Below, in pieces: positions 1 through 8,477 of a DNA stretch of 64,000 nucleotides. Origin of the DNA: Advenella incenata (GTDB lineage: Bacteria; Pseudomonadota; Gammaproteobacteria; Burkholderiales; Burkholderiaceae_B); the NCBI RefSeq assembly GCF_004217095.1, contig NZ_SHKO01000002.1, positions 124,001 through 188,000 on the forward strand, given 5' to 3'. Below the pieces are notes generated by a model. The model made no database searches. It was not told where the DNA came from and saw nothing but the letters and a program-made list of their open reading frames with translations. Both the position numbers and the translations under genes were made by a program. Within the stretch, counting starts at the first letter, position 1. Every line of letters starts with the position of its first letter.

Positions 1-2
1 AG

Positions 3-95
3 AAAAGCGGGCGGGCTGCGTTCAAGCTGGACGGCCAGATGGTGGATATGCCGGTTATAGAGAAGGCCCGGCGGATTCTTCAGCCTCATCTTTAG
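3..95 (+). CDS. HpcH/HpaI aldolase / citrate lyase beta (C-terminal fragment)
   Basis: This is the last 30 codons of a gene entering from the left edge. The translated end (GRAAFKLDGQMVDMPVIEKA, then RRILQPHL) matches the C-terminal signature of CitE / malyl-CoA lyase-type aldolases, where the LDG-x-MVD-x-P stretch precedes a final helix. These enzymes cleave or form C-C bonds of acyl-CoA or 2-keto acids. Only the tail is visible, so substrate and start are unknown. The stop at 93-95 lies inside the 3' end of the convergent histidine kinase gene, so the two coding regions overlap tail to tail by 41 bases. Confidence 0.75.
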   Translation, partial: KSGRAAFKLDGQMVDMPVIEKARRILQPHL

Positions 96-2418
96 GCAGG
101 CGGATAATAAAAGTAGACCCATGGCCTGGCGCCGACTGTACGCGGACATCCCCATGATGGCGTGTGACCACGGTTTTGACAAAAACCAGGCCCAGGCCCA
201 GGCCCCCCGGGTCTTGTTCACGGCCCGCACCTACGCGGGTAAATAGCGTGAACAGGTGTTGCTGATCTTGCTCGCTGATGCCACAGCCTTGGTCGTGGAT
301 GCTGACTTCCCAGAAGTTGCCTGCCGAGGCCAGGCTGCATGTGACCGTTGTGTTGTCTGTACTGTATTTGAAGGCGTTGTCCAGCAAATTGCCCAGGCAG
401 CGCATCAGCAATGACTGGTCCCCCTTGATAAAAGCGCATAGCGGTGTGATGTTACTCACAATGGTGATATTGCGTGTCCGGCTATCGACCCAAAGTTCAT
501 TGATTGCGTCTTGCAGCAGATCACTCAGATTAAGCGGCACAAATTCGATGTCGGCTTTTTCAGCCCGCGTAAACTGTACAAAGTCTTCCACCAGGCCGAT
601 GGTTCTTGCCGACAGATGGCTGACGCGCTGCAGCAGCTCGTCGGTGGGCAGGGCGCGGGCCGCATCCGCCTGCAAGTCTATCAGTGCAAGAATGGAGTTC
701 TGTGGCGCCCGCATATCATGGGATATGAATCGCAAGGTGTCATCACGCTTGCGTTCGGCCTGACGCAACGCACTGATATCGATCAGGTTCAGAATGTATC
801 CCGAGCGGCGACGACCAGCGGTATAGGTGGGCATGGATTTGAGCAGCAAGTCATTACCGGCGTGATCACGCACTTCAAAGCCGTCTTCGGCATGGATGCT
901 TGCCGCCGCACTGCCTGTCTCTGGCGTCTGTCCAGATGCGGTGCGCTCAGGGTACTCGATCGCAGCGGCCAGCTCTCGGCATGTCGGTGCATCGGGAATA
1001 ATGGCATTGAGCAAAGTCTGCACCGGCAGCCCTTCGGTCAACGCCAGATCGCCCAGGCTGGCCATGTACCGTTCGGCGCTGCTGGTCCACAGGGTAAGCC
1101 GATGGTTGGCGTCAAAGACCAGGGCCGGGTCCGGAATGGCATTGAAGCTGTCGCTGATGAACTGGCGCAGCGAACGCACCCGGTTCAGCGCAAAGCGTAA
1201 CTCCATGATTCGTTCATTTAACGACAAGTGAAATTTCTGGGGGGCATCGGCCAGCGCCATCTCTGCCCCCAGCAAGGGGTACTCGCGATTGAGTTCGCTC
1301 ATTTCCCAACTCATCTGGTTCAGGGCAATTTCCTGTGTGCGCCAGCTCCATACGGGGTAGGTCAGTGCAATCCCACCCATGGCTGCGACAGGAGTAATCC
1401 AGTAGTTGCCCAGGGCCAGCATCAGCAGGGAACCGGCCAGCACCAGCAACAGCGCGACCAGCGTGGCAAACAGGACTCGGCGGGGCGACAGTTGCCTGAT
1501 CGCAATCAGCAGCAACAGGACCGGTATCAGCGAGATCAGGGTGTGCGCCCATTTTCCGGGCCTGCTGATCCAGTTATCTTCGCGCGCCGACTGTAACACA
1601 TTGGCCAGGATCTCAACGCCCGACATATTGTCAACGGTGCTGGTGGAGGTCGGCGTTGGGAAACGATCGCCCATTCCGGTTCCCCATGCGCCGATCAACA
1701 CATATTTGTTATCGAAATACTTGGCTGGGATGCGGCCGAACAGCACGTCGCTGTACGAAATCATGGGGAAGGTGAGCGGGGCACCCACAAAGGGGATCAG
1801 ATAGGGTTGTTCCTCGCTGCGGGCGCTGAGCGCGGCGACTGTCGCGGTATCGCCCCCAGCGGCCAACATCGAGAGGGCAAAGTGCTGTTGCGTGTTGTCC
1901 TGGGGGGCGGTCAGGCGGATACGGCGCACCATGCCGTCGGTGTCCGGCACAATATTGATAAAGCCCAGCGCGCGGGCGGCGTCGGCGAGTTTGGCAATGG
2001 GGTTGACCGGCACCTGCCGTCCGGGATCGGTCAGGAAGTTGGCCAGCACCACCTTACCATTGTGTTCGATGGCCTGCGCCAGTTGTTGATCGACCAGAGG
2101 GTCATGTGGATCGGCGTCAGTAAAAAGAATGTCGAATCCGACGGCGCGTGCGTTGCGCAGCGTTGCCAGCAGGTTGGCGTGAACTTTGCGCTCCCATGGC
2201 CAGAAACCGATTTGCGCCAGGCTCTTGTCGTCGATCACGACAATCGCAATATCCGGGTCCGGCTGCCGCTCTTGCGTATAGCTGACAGCCACATCGTACA
2301 GGGCAAAACTGAAACGCGACAGAATTGAAAACTGGCTGCACAGCGCGGTTACGGTCAGGATCAGCAGCGTAACCAGAATCCATTCCCGATGAAAGCGTCG
2401 GCCAAGCGAACCCAGCAT
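55..2418 (-). CDS. CHASE2-domain sensor histidine kinase
   Basis: A 787-residue membrane sensor kinase. One N-terminal membrane helix (about 12-32) is followed by an extracytoplasmic CHASE2 sensor domain (about 45-285) and three membrane helices (about 290-355). A PAS-like region (about 420-550) precedes the HisKA domain with phospho-acceptor His567 (FISHDMRAP). The HATPase_c domain has the N box around Asn681 (LLDNAFKYS), the G1 box DQGCGI near 710 and the G2 box GGLGLGL near 740. It is the last gene of a response regulator / FecR-LysM / kinase operon, 15 bases after the FecR gene. CHASE2 and FecR proteins are often neighbours; the ligand of CHASE2 is generally unknown. The inferred partner is the OmpR-type regulator at 3549-4298. 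Confidence 0.93.
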   Translation of the reverse strand: MLGSLGRRFHREWILVTLLILTVTALCSQFSILSRFSFALYDVAVSYTQERQPDPDIAIVVIDDKSLAQIGFWPWERKVHANLLATLRNARAVGFDILFTDADPHDPLVDQQLAQAIEHNGKVVLANFLTDPGRQVPVNPIAKLADAARALGFINIVPDTDGMVRRIRLTAPQDNTQQHFALSMLAAGGDTATVAALSARSEEQPYLIPFVGAPLTFPMISYSDVLFGRIPAKYFDNKYVLIGAWGTGMGDRFPTPTSTSTVDNMSGVEILANVLQSAREDNWISRPGKWAHTLISLIPVLLLLIAIRQLSPRRVLFATLVALLLVLAGSLLMLALGNYWITPVAAMGGIALTYPVWSWRTQEIALNQMSWEMSELNREYPLLGAEMALADAPQKFHLSLNERIMELRFALNRVRSLRQFISDSFNAIPDPALVFDANHRLTLWTSSAERYMASLGDLALTEGLPVQTLLNAIIPDAPTCRELAAAIEYPERTASGQTPETGSAAASIHAEDGFEVRDHAGNDLLLKSMPTYTAGRRRSGYILNLIDISALRQAERKRDDTLRFISHDMRAPQNSILALIDLQADAARALPTDELLQRVSHLSARTIGLVEDFVQFTRAEKADIEFVPLNLSDLLQDAINELWVDSRTRNITIVSNITPLCAFIKGDQSLLMRCLGNLLDNAFKYSTDNTTVTCSLASAGNFWEVSIHDQGCGISEQDQQHLFTLFTRVGAGREQDPGGLGLGLVFVKTVVTRHHGDVRVQSAPGHGSTFIIRLPKDEAEESAGPSL

Positions 2419-2433
2419 TGCGCCTGCCGCCGG

Positions 2434-3552
2434 TTAAAACGCAGACTGCAGCAGGAAGCTGCCGTTGCCGACGCCGACGGGCGATCCCTGCCCGTCATTG
2501 ATTGTGTTCATGGTTTGCTCGATTTGCAGCATCGCGTGGCTGCCGGCCAGCATCTGCTGGTCAACGGAGCGCACCAGCACGTAAACGGTGCCGTTACGTA
2601 CCGCTGGCAGGGTGGCCGAAGTCCCGGTAATGCGCTGGCTCCAGAGCACATCATAGCCCTCGCTGTCTTCGGCCAGGACCAGCTCATAGGCAACGGCGCC
2701 GGGAACCGGATCGAAACGCAGCTGACGGTTTTGTGATTGCGCCTCCATGGGATGCAACACCGGGGGCGCCAGCAATGCGTGCGTACCCGACGGCTTTCCG
2801 GCTCCATCGGTTACCGCGCCCTGGTTGCTGCCAAGCCGAGTGAGCAAGACCCCATCGGCCGGCGAAAAATCTGCCTGACCCTTGATAATGGTGCTGTAGG
2901 CGCCCTGGTTCTGGTCCTGGCGGGTTCCCGCACGCAGAATGGTGCCGCGAACCCCGGTAACACTGACTGGGGTCCGGATTTCAAAGCGTCCCACGCCTTC
3001 GCCGCCGGGATTGACATGGCTCTGGACTTCACCGCGGTCGATGGTGAAGATGGCGTCTATATACCCGGTGCCCGAAAAGCGCTGCAGCCGTTTGGCGGTG
3101 ACCGTACTGTTGACGGGAACCAGGACCTTGCTGTTGTCTGGCAGGGTCAGGGTAACGTTGCTGTTGGCACCCGTGGTAATGACCGAGCCCTCGCTGACCT
3201 GACCACCGGTCTGGGCAATCGGCGAGCCGTTAATAAACGCCTGTCCGCGCAAGTGCGAGATGGTCGCGCTGGCAGGAACCTCGTCAATCAGGGAGAACGG
3301 AATCTTCAGCTCGAAGCCGACAGGAATTTTGTATTGATCGGCAATGCCGTTGATTTGGCGGATGGTTTTCCAGTTTTCCTGATTCTGGGTAAAGCGCTGG
3401 GACAGCGTCAGCAGAATATCGCCGGGAACAAACCGGTAGGTGAAGTAATCGCCACGCGCGCCCGTTGCCTGAGCGAGCGCGGGGCCGCTAACCAACGTAC
3501 CGGTCATAAGAAAGGTCAGCAGGTAGATCAGGATTGCTCTGGATACGATCAT
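2434..3552 (-). CDS. FecR and LysM domain periplasmic protein
   Basis: A 372-residue exported protein. A signal peptide (about 1-28, ending PALAQA) leads into a LysM peptidoglycan-binding module (about 38-87). A FecR-type beta-rich domain follows (about 95-210), including the TPVSVTGVRGTILRAG stretch typical of this family. The C-terminal third resembles a fibronectin-like fold (LRFDPVPGAVAYELVLAED). Unlike the true iron-dicitrate FecR there is no sigma-factor-binding cytoplasmic N-terminus, so it should act in the periplasm. Its start overlaps the response regulator stop by four bases (ATGA), so the two are translationally coupled. Its likely role is to present a cell-wall or envelope signal to the CHASE2 kinase; this is inferred from gene order only. 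Confidence 0.88.
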   Translation of the reverse strand: MIVSRAILIYLLTFLMTGTLVSGPALAQATGARGDYFTYRFVPGDILLTLSQRFTQNQENWKTIRQINGIADQYKIPVGFELKIPFSLIDEVPASATISHLRGQAFINGSPIAQTGGQVSEGSVITTGANSNVTLTLPDNSKVLVPVNSTVTAKRLQRFSGTGYIDAIFTIDRGEVQSHVNPGGEGVGRFEIRTPVSVTGVRGTILRAGTRQDQNQGAYSTIIKGQADFSPADGVLLTRLGSNQGAVTDGAGKPSGTHALLAPPVLHPMEAQSQNRQLRFDPVPGAVAYELVLAEDSEGYDVLWSQRITGTSATLPAVRNGTVYVLVRSVDQQMLAGSHAMLQIEQTMNTINDGQGSPVGVGNGSFLLQSAF

Positions 3553-4298
3553 GTCAGACCGGGGCTGTTGGTCTGTTTTGGCTGGGCCGGTGCGTCCGTG
3601 CCTGTGGGTTCGGTCACCATTTCCAGGCGATAGCCCAGGGCGTACGATGACACAATGCGCAGGCCGTTTTCCGGGCGAATTTGCAGCTTTTGCCTGACGT
3701 TGGACAAATGGGTGTCCAGGGTGCGGGAAGTGGCCGGAATTTCGCGATTCCAGATGGATGCGCTGAGCGCATCGCGCGAGAACAGCCGCCCCATGTTGCG
3801 GAAAAACAGCACCGCCAGGTCAAACTCCTTTGGCGCCAGTGCAACCACTTCGTTGTGCAGGCGCACCGAGCGCATTTGCGTGTCGATGTGATAAGGGCCC
3901 ACTTCGATCACTGTATTGTCGATATCGGCCGGATTGGCGCGCCGCAGTAGCGACAGTATGCGCACACGCAAGGCCTGTGGCGTATAGGGTTTGGCGATGT
4001 AATCATCTGCGCCGGCCTCGATGGCTTCGACCAGATCCTCTTCGCTGGTCCGGCTGGTCAGGAACAGCACCGGCAGGGAATAGCCGATGTTGCTACGCAC
4101 CCAGGTCAGGACATCCTTGCCGGTAATTTCGGGCAATTCCCAGTCGAGAATGAGCAGATTGAACATTTCGGGATCCCGCAGGGCTGTCATGAGTTCTTTG
4201 CCGCTGCTGTAATGCGTGCAGCCATACCCCATCTTTTCTACAGCCTGCACCATTTGAGCCGCCTGGGCGAGATCATCTTCTAGTATGGCAATCTTCAT
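3549..4298 (-). CDS. OmpR-family response regulator
   Basis: A 249-residue two-component regulator. The receiver domain (1-120) shows the acidic triad Glu7-Asp8-Asp9, phospho-acceptor Asp52 (LLILDWELP), Thr81 and Lys103 (IAKPY). A winged-helix DNA-binding domain follows (about 130-230), with the typical LAPKEFDL and RTLDTHLSNVRQKL stretches and a GYRLE wing. The proline-rich tail (about 230-249) is not part of the domain. It is the first gene of the operon with the FecR-LysM protein and the CHASE2 kinase. The likely promoter has an extended -10 at 4379-4387, giving a leader of about 75 nt containing a small GC hairpin (CCCGC-TGC-GCGGG). Its DNA targets are unknown. Confidence 0.95.
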   Translation of the reverse strand: MKIAILEDDLAQAAQMVQAVEKMGYGCTHYSSGKELMTALRDPEMFNLLILDWELPEITGKDVLTWVRSNIGYSLPVLFLTSRTSEEDLVEAIEAGADDYIAKPYTPQALRVRILSLLRRANPADIDNTVIEVGPYHIDTQMRSVRLHNEVVALAPKEFDLAVLFFRNMGRLFSRDALSASIWNREIPATSRTLDTHLSNVRQKLQIRPENGLRIVSSYALGYRLEMVTEPTGTDAPAQPKQTNSPGLT

Positions 4299-4378
4299 GT
4301 GATTTTTTTCCTAGTATGGCGAGGCGCAGGATCGCTGACCCCAGCACATGGCCCCGCGCAGCGGGAATTTAGTCGGCA

Positions 4379-4387
4379 ATTATAGCA
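4379..4387 (-). promoter_or_regulatory. Extended -10 promoter of the response regulator operon
   Basis: On the minus strand the sequence reads TGCTATAAT, a perfect -10 hexamer with the TGn extension. No convincing -35 box is seen 16-18 bases upstream, which is common for extended -10 promoters. It faces the response regulator gene, with about 75 nt between the predicted start site and the ATG. Confidence 0.55.
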
Positions 4388-4501
4388 AAACCGTTGTTTT
4401 TTATGGACTATTTCGCCAAAGAGCGTAAATGCCGACCCGTTTGTCGGCCGTTTCCCTATCGCTTGCGAGGCGATTCTCCGCGGTTGCAACGTACTGTTTT
4501 C

Positions 4502-4530
4502 TTGACGTTTTATGAGGATTGTGTTAATGT
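4502..4530 (+). promoter_or_regulatory. Candidate sigma-70 promoter upstream of str operon
   Basis: A TTGACG -35 box at 4502-4507 is followed after 17 bases by a TAATGT -10 box at 4525-4530, preceded by a TGT extension. It points toward rpsL about 700 bases away. A hairpin with a T tail lies about 120 bases downstream, so the transcript may be short. Confidence 0.4.
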
Positions 4531-4536
4531 GACGGG

Positions 4537-4652
4537 CTACCTAGTGGAAATAGTGCTGGGTAATAGCAGTAAGACTTGTTGCTCTTTGGTTGTTTTAAGG
4601 TCTCTGTTATATGGTCGTTTCGCCGACAGGCGCTTTGTGAAAGGCGCCTTTT
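4537..4652 (+). ncRNA. Candidate short transcript / attenuated leader
   Basis: The interval between the promoter at 4502-4530 and the hairpin-plus-T-run at 4628-4652 would give an RNA of about 115 nt. No start codon with a ribosome-binding site opens a convincing reading frame inside. It could be a free-standing small RNA or a prematurely terminated leader of the rpsL operon. It matches no RNA family I can name; the call rests only on promoter plus terminator geometry. Confidence 0.25.
4628..4652 (+). terminator. Intrinsic terminator-like hairpin
   Basis: AGGCGC (4628-4633) pairs with GCGCCT (4644-4649). The stem can be extended inward by TTT/AAA around a GTG loop, and it is followed by a short T run (4649-4652). 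The stem is short but GC-rich. It sits downstream of the promoter at 4502-4530. Confidence 0.45.
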
Positions 4653-5127
4653 GACGCTTTCAGTTGCATGTGCGTGAAGCTTGCGCGTGGCTTCTGGGTT
4701 TATGGAGAGCCTCTGGCTTTGCCGGCGAAATGATACTGGTTTCGAGTTGGTGTCGCAGCCTGGCGCATACATGCGCTGAGCGCAAGGCGCATCAATCAGG
4801 AAGCAGAGCATGTAACGCGGCTGGCCCCGGTAATTTGTGGCAAAGCAATATTTCATTGAACGTTTCACGCAAACTTCTCTGGAACTTTCCTTTCACAATC
4901 CGGCGCGAAGACATCTTCGGGAGCACAATTTTAAAAGCAGTATCCTGGTCAGAATGTCGTGCCAAAGCAACATGCAGGCGGGCAACACAGCAACGTGCAT
5001 AAAAGCAACAGTCGTGTTGGTCATCTGTACTGCGCACAAAGCCTGTGCAGGTTTTTTCAGCAAGAGAAAAACCTGTCCGAACAGTCCCGACACGCTCCGG
5101 TCATATGCCGGCGCTACCATCGCGACT
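4653..5127. other. Intergenic region without recognisable gene
   Basis: Short frames in this stretch look random: no ribosome-binding site, no family resemblance, and codon use unlike the flanking genes. There is a 9-bp inverted repeat, CAGGTTTTT (5048-5056) with AAAAACCTG (5067-5075) around a 10-nt loop, and a compact CGAAGA-CA-TCTTCG palindrome near 4907-4920. The usual betaproteobacterial upstream neighbours of rpsL (rpoB, rpoC) are not here. Confidence 0.5.
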
Positions 5128-5157
5128 TTGCTGTCCATTCTTCCCCGGGCGTACATT
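5128..5157 (+). promoter_or_regulatory. Candidate promoter of the rpsL-rpsG-fusA operon
   Basis: TTGCTG at 5128-5133 and TACATT at 5152-5157 are separated by 18 bases. A start near 5164 would give rpsL a leader of about 67 nt containing the palindromic hairpin at 5194-5210. Both boxes are imperfect, so this is a tentative call. Confidence 0.4.
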
Positions 5158-5193
5158 AACGTCAGTACGTAAAACAGACGCAAATATAAATCG

Positions 5194-5210
5194 GTACAGG
5201 TTTCCTGTAC
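5194..5210 (+). promoter_or_regulatory. Short hairpin in the rpsL leader
   Basis: GTACAGG-TTT-CCTGTAC forms a perfect 7-bp stem with a 3-nt loop, ending 20 bases before the rpsL start codon and just upstream of the AGGATAGAAGG ribosome-binding region. It has no T tail, so it is not a terminator. It may act on mRNA stability or translation, or be a DNA-binding palindrome. There is no direct evidence for any of these. Confidence 0.4.
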
Positions 5211-5230
5211 ATGAAATAGGATAGAAGGTC

Positions 5231-5608
5231 ATGCCAACCATTAGCCAGCTCGTGCGTAAACCGCGCGTAAGCAGCCATGAGAGCAGCAAAAGTCCTGCAC
5301 TTGAAAACTGCCCTCAGCGTCGTGGCGTATGCACTCGCGTGTATACCACCACACCTAAAAAACCTAACTCTGCGATGCGTAAAGTTGCCAAAGTGCGCTT
5401 GACCAACGGTTTCGAAGTTATTTCGTATATCGGTGGTGAAGGTCACAACCTGCAGGAACACTCCGTGGTTCTTGTTCGTGGCGGTCGTGTAAAAGATCTC
5501 CCGGGTGTGCGCTATCACATCGTGCGCGGTTCACTTGACCTGCAAGGCGTCAAGGACCGTAAACAATCGCGTTCCAAATACGGTGCAAAACGTCCGAAGA
5601 AAGCGTAA
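5231..5608 (+). CDS. rpsL: Ribosomal protein S12
   Basis: A 125-residue S12 protein, part of the 30S decoding centre. The conserved loops [14 protein letters not shown] and [18 protein letters not shown] are intact. The two lysines usually changed in streptomycin-resistant strains (near 43 and 88) are both lysine, and the aspartate that receives the methylthio modification follows the second one (KDLPG). This implies a wild-type, streptomycin-sensitive allele at these positions. It is the first gene of the str operon with rpsG and fusA; a hairpin and candidate promoter lie just upstream. Confidence 0.98.
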   Translation: MPTISQLVRKPRVSSHESSKSPALENCPQRRGVCTRVYTTTPKKPNSAMRKVAKVRLTNGFEVISYIGGEGHNLQEHSVVLVRGGRVKDLPGVRYHIVRGSLDLQGVKDRKQSRSKYGAKRPKKA

Positions 5609-5797
5609 TTCGCTTTTTGAACGGTTTTATCCGGTTTGGTGCTCACGCACAAAAATGCTTCCTTCCCACCGGTTGGTAAGCGTGCAGCCGCAGCTGCGAG
5701 AAAAAATTATCTGCGGTACGTAAGGGGCTGACCTCTCATATAGGCAGCCACGGCCACGCAAGTGGTTCAACTGAAACAGACACTCTAAGGAAGTACA

Positions 5798-6268
5798 ATG
5801 CCACGTCGTCGCGAAGTACCAAAACGCGAGATCCTGCCTGATCCAAAATTCGGCAGTGTTGATCTTGCAAAATTCATGAACGTTGTCATGCTGGCAGGCA
5901 AGAAAGCCGTCGCAGAACGTATCATTTATGGCGCGCTTGATCAAGTTCAGGCCAAAACAGGTAAAGAACCTATTGAAGTGTTCAACCTGGCAATCAACAA
6001 CATCAAACCCATCGTCGAGGTCAAAAGCCGTCGCGTGGGTGGTGCCAACTATCAGGTACCCGTCGAAGTCCGTCCCGTTCGTCGCCTCGCGCTGGCAATG
6101 CGCTGGCTACGTGAAGCCGCGAAAAAACGCGGTGAAAAATCCATGGACCTTCGTCTTGCCGGGGAGCTGATGGATGCGGCCGAAGGCCGCGGCGCTGCAA
6201 TGAAAAAGCGTGAAGACACACACAAAATGGCAGAGGCCAACAAAGCCTTCTCCCATTTCCGCTGGTAA
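5798..6268 (+). CDS. rpsG: Ribosomal protein S7
   Basis: A 156-residue S7 that organises the 3' domain of 16S rRNA. It starts [20 protein letters not shown] and keeps the family landmarks [16 protein letters not shown] (here [17 protein letters not shown]) and the C-terminal [16 protein letters not shown] ribosome-binding site (AAGGA) precedes the ATG. It lies 189 bases after rpsL, a rather long gap that holds no gene; in E. coli, S7 represses its own operon by binding a structure in the rpsL-rpsG gap, and this gap could serve the same role, but I do not see a clear match to that structure. fusA follows after 15 bases. Confidence 0.98.
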   Translation: MPRRREVPKREILPDPKFGSVDLAKFMNVVMLAGKKAVAERIIYGALDQVQAKTGKEPIEVFNLAINNIKPIVEVKSRRVGGANYQVPVEVRPVRRLALAMRWLREAAKKRGEKSMDLRLAGELMDAAEGRGAAMKKREDTHKMAEANKAFSHFRW

Positions 6269-6283
6269 TTTAAGGACACAACC

Positions 6284-8389
6284 ATGGCCCGCAAAACCCC
6301 GCTCGAACGATACCGCAACATCGGTATTTCTGCCCACATTGACGCCGGTAAAACGACAACAACAGAACGCATTCTGTTTTATACCGGTGTGAGCCATAAA
6401 ATCGGTGAAGTGCACGATGGTGCAGCAACGATGGACTGGATGGAGCAGGAACAGGAACGCGGTATCACCATTACTTCAGCCGCGACCACCGCTTTCTGGC
6501 GGGGCATGGCGGGTAACTATCCGGAACACCGCATCAATATTATCGATACGCCCGGACACGTTGACTTCACGATTGAGGTTGAGCGTTCCATGCGTGTGCT
6601 CGATGGTGCCTGCATGGTTTACTGTGCAGTAGGTGGTGTTCAGCCCCAATCCGAAACCGTATGGCGTCAGGCCAACAAGTACAAAGTGCCGCGTCTGGCC
6701 TTTGTGAACAAAATGGACCGTACCGGTGCTAATTTCTTCAAGGTTTATGACCAGTTGAAAACGCGCCTGCGCGCCCATCCTGTGCCTATCGTCATTCCTA
6801 TCGGTGCTGAAGACACTTTCACCGGTGTGGTCGATCTGATCAAGATGAAAGCCATCATCTGGGACGAAGCCAGCCAGGGTACCAAGTTTGAATACCTGGA
6901 TATTCCTGCTGAACTGATGGACTCGGCCAATGAATGGCGCGAAAAACTGGTTGAAACCGCTGCCGAAGCTTCCGAAGAACTCATGGAAAAATACCTTGAG
7001 AGCGGCGAGCTGAGCGAAGAGGAAATCCACCAGGCGATTCGTACCCGCACCATTGCATGTGAAATTCAACCCATGCTTTGTGGTACCGCGTTCAAAAACA
7101 AGGGCGTGCAGCGCATGCTGGATGCAGTGATCGACTATCTGCCGTCACCGGCCGATATTCCTCCTGTTACCGGTGAAGATGATGAGGGCAACCCTATCAC
7201 CCGCAAGGCCGATGACAAGGAAAAATTCTCTGCGCTGGCATTCAAGCTGATGACCGATCCTTTCGTTGGTCAGCTGACTTTCGTGCGTGTTTATTCAGGC
7301 GTTCTGGCTTCTGGCGATACAGTCTACAACCCGATCAAGGGTAAAAAAGAGCGTATCGGTCGGATTCTGCAGATGCATGCAAACAACCGTGCAGAAATCA
7401 AGGAAGTGCTGGCAGGCGACATCGCCGCTGTGGTCGGCCTCAAAGACGTGACAACAGGTGAAACCCTGTGTGACGTGGATTCGCATATCATGCTTGAACG
7501 CATGGTATTTCCTGAGCCCGTGATTTCACAGGCAGTCGAGCCAAAAACCAAGGCTGACCAGGAAAGAATGGGTATGGCCCTGTCTCGTCTGGCCGCAGAG
7601 GATCCGTCCTTCCGCGTGCGCAGTGACGAAGAATCAGGCCAGACCATCATTTCCGGTATGGGCGAGCTGCACCTGGAAATTCTGGTCGATCGCATGAAGC
7701 GCGAGTTCAACGTGGAAGCCAACGTGGGTAAACCACAAGTGGCCTACCGTGAAACCATCCGCAAGGTATGTGAAGAAGTTGAAGGCAAATTCGTCAAACA
7801 GTCCGGTGGTCGTGGTCAGTATGGTCACGTTGTACTGAAACTGGAGCCCCTGCCTCCTGGTGGCGCCGGTTACGAATTCGTTGACGCGATCAAGGGCGGT
7901 GTGGTTCCTCGTGAATACATTCCTGCTGTTGACAAAGGTATTCAGGAAACCCTGGGTGCCGGTGTCGTCGCCGGATACCCGGTTGTTGATGTCAAGGTAA
8001 CCCTGTTCTTCGGTTCTTACCATGACGTTGACTCGAACGAAAATGCCTTCCGCATGGCCGCATCCATGGCCTTCAAGGAAGGGATGCGCAAGGCCCAGGC
8101 GGTTCTGCTGGAGCCGATGATGGCTGTAGAAGTGGAAACACCTGAAGATTACGCCGGTACTGTGATGGGCGATCTGTCCTCACGCCGTGGTATGGTTCAG
8201 GGTATGGACGATATGGTTGGTGGCGGTAAAGTGATTAAAGCCGAAGTGCCACTGGCAGAAATGTTTGGTTATGCAACCAATCTGCGTTCTCTGACACAGG
8301 GTCGTGCAACGTACACGATGGAATTCAAGCAATACGCTGAAGCTCCGAAGAACGTTGCCGAAGAAGTCATCAGCGCCCGCAGCAAATAA
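6284..8389 (+). CDS. fusA: Elongation factor G
   Basis: A 701-residue translational GTPase that drives ribosomal translocation and, with RRF, ribosome recycling. The GTPase motifs are present: [14 protein letters not shown] (G1), [16 protein letters not shown] (switch I/G2), DTPGHVDF (G3) and NKMDRTGA (G4). Later domains carry the expected GMGELHLEI and [10 protein letters not shown] stretches. Length and domain order are standard for the bacterial EF-G1 class. It is co-directional with rpsL and rpsG; an inverted repeat with a T tail separates it from tuf. Confidence 0.98.
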   Translation: MARKTPLERYRNIGISAHIDAGKTTTTERILFYTGVSHKIGEVHDGAATMDWMEQEQERGITITSAATTAFWRGMAGNYPEHRINIIDTPGHVDFTIEVERSMRVLDGACMVYCAVGGVQPQSETVWRQANKYKVPRLAFVNKMDRTGANFFKVYDQLKTRLRAHPVPIVIPIGAEDTFTGVVDLIKMKAIIWDEASQGTKFEYLDIPAELMDSANEWREKLVETAAEASEELMEKYLESGELSEEEIHQAIRTRTIACEIQPMLCGTAFKNKGVQRMLDAVIDYLPSPADIPPVTGEDDEGNPITRKADDKEKFSALAFKLMTDPFVGQLTFVRVYSGVLASGDTVYNPIKGKKERIGRILQMHANNRAEIKEVLAGDIAAVVGLKDVTTGETLCDVDSHIMLERMVFPEPVISQAVEPKTKADQERMGMALSRLAAEDPSFRVRSDEESGQTIISGMGELHLEILVDRMKREFNVEANVGKPQVAYRETIRKVCEEVEGKFVKQSGGRGQYGHVVLKLEPLPPGGAGYEFVDAIKGGVVPREYIPAVDKGIQETLGAGVVAGYPVVDVKVTLFFGSYHDVDSNENAFRMAASMAFKEGMRKAQAVLLEPMMAVEVETPEDYAGTVMGDLSSRRGMVQGMDDMVGGGKVIKAEVPLAEMFGYATNLRSLTQGRATYTMEFKQYAEAPKNVAEEVISARSK

Positions 8390-8400
8390 ACACAACAGGT

Positions 8401-8443
8401 GTTGCGCCTGTTCTGCAAAAGATTCAGACAGGCGCAACGTTTT
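8401..8443 (+). terminator. Hairpin attenuator between fusA and tuf
   Basis: GTTGCGCCTGT (8401-8411) pairs perfectly with ACAGGCGCAAC (8428-8438) around a 16-nt loop and is followed by GTTTTC. The T run is only four long, so partial termination between fusA and tuf is more likely than a full stop. tuf begins 40 bases downstream. Confidence 0.55.
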
Positions 8444-8477
8444 CATATTCAGATAGATTAAGTATTGGATAGATATT

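Noticed and set aside
4664..5183. Several short frames on both strands upstream of rpsL
   Set aside because: No ribosome-binding sites, no similarity, Cys/Arg/Trp-rich compositions typical of shadows in GC-rich DNA.
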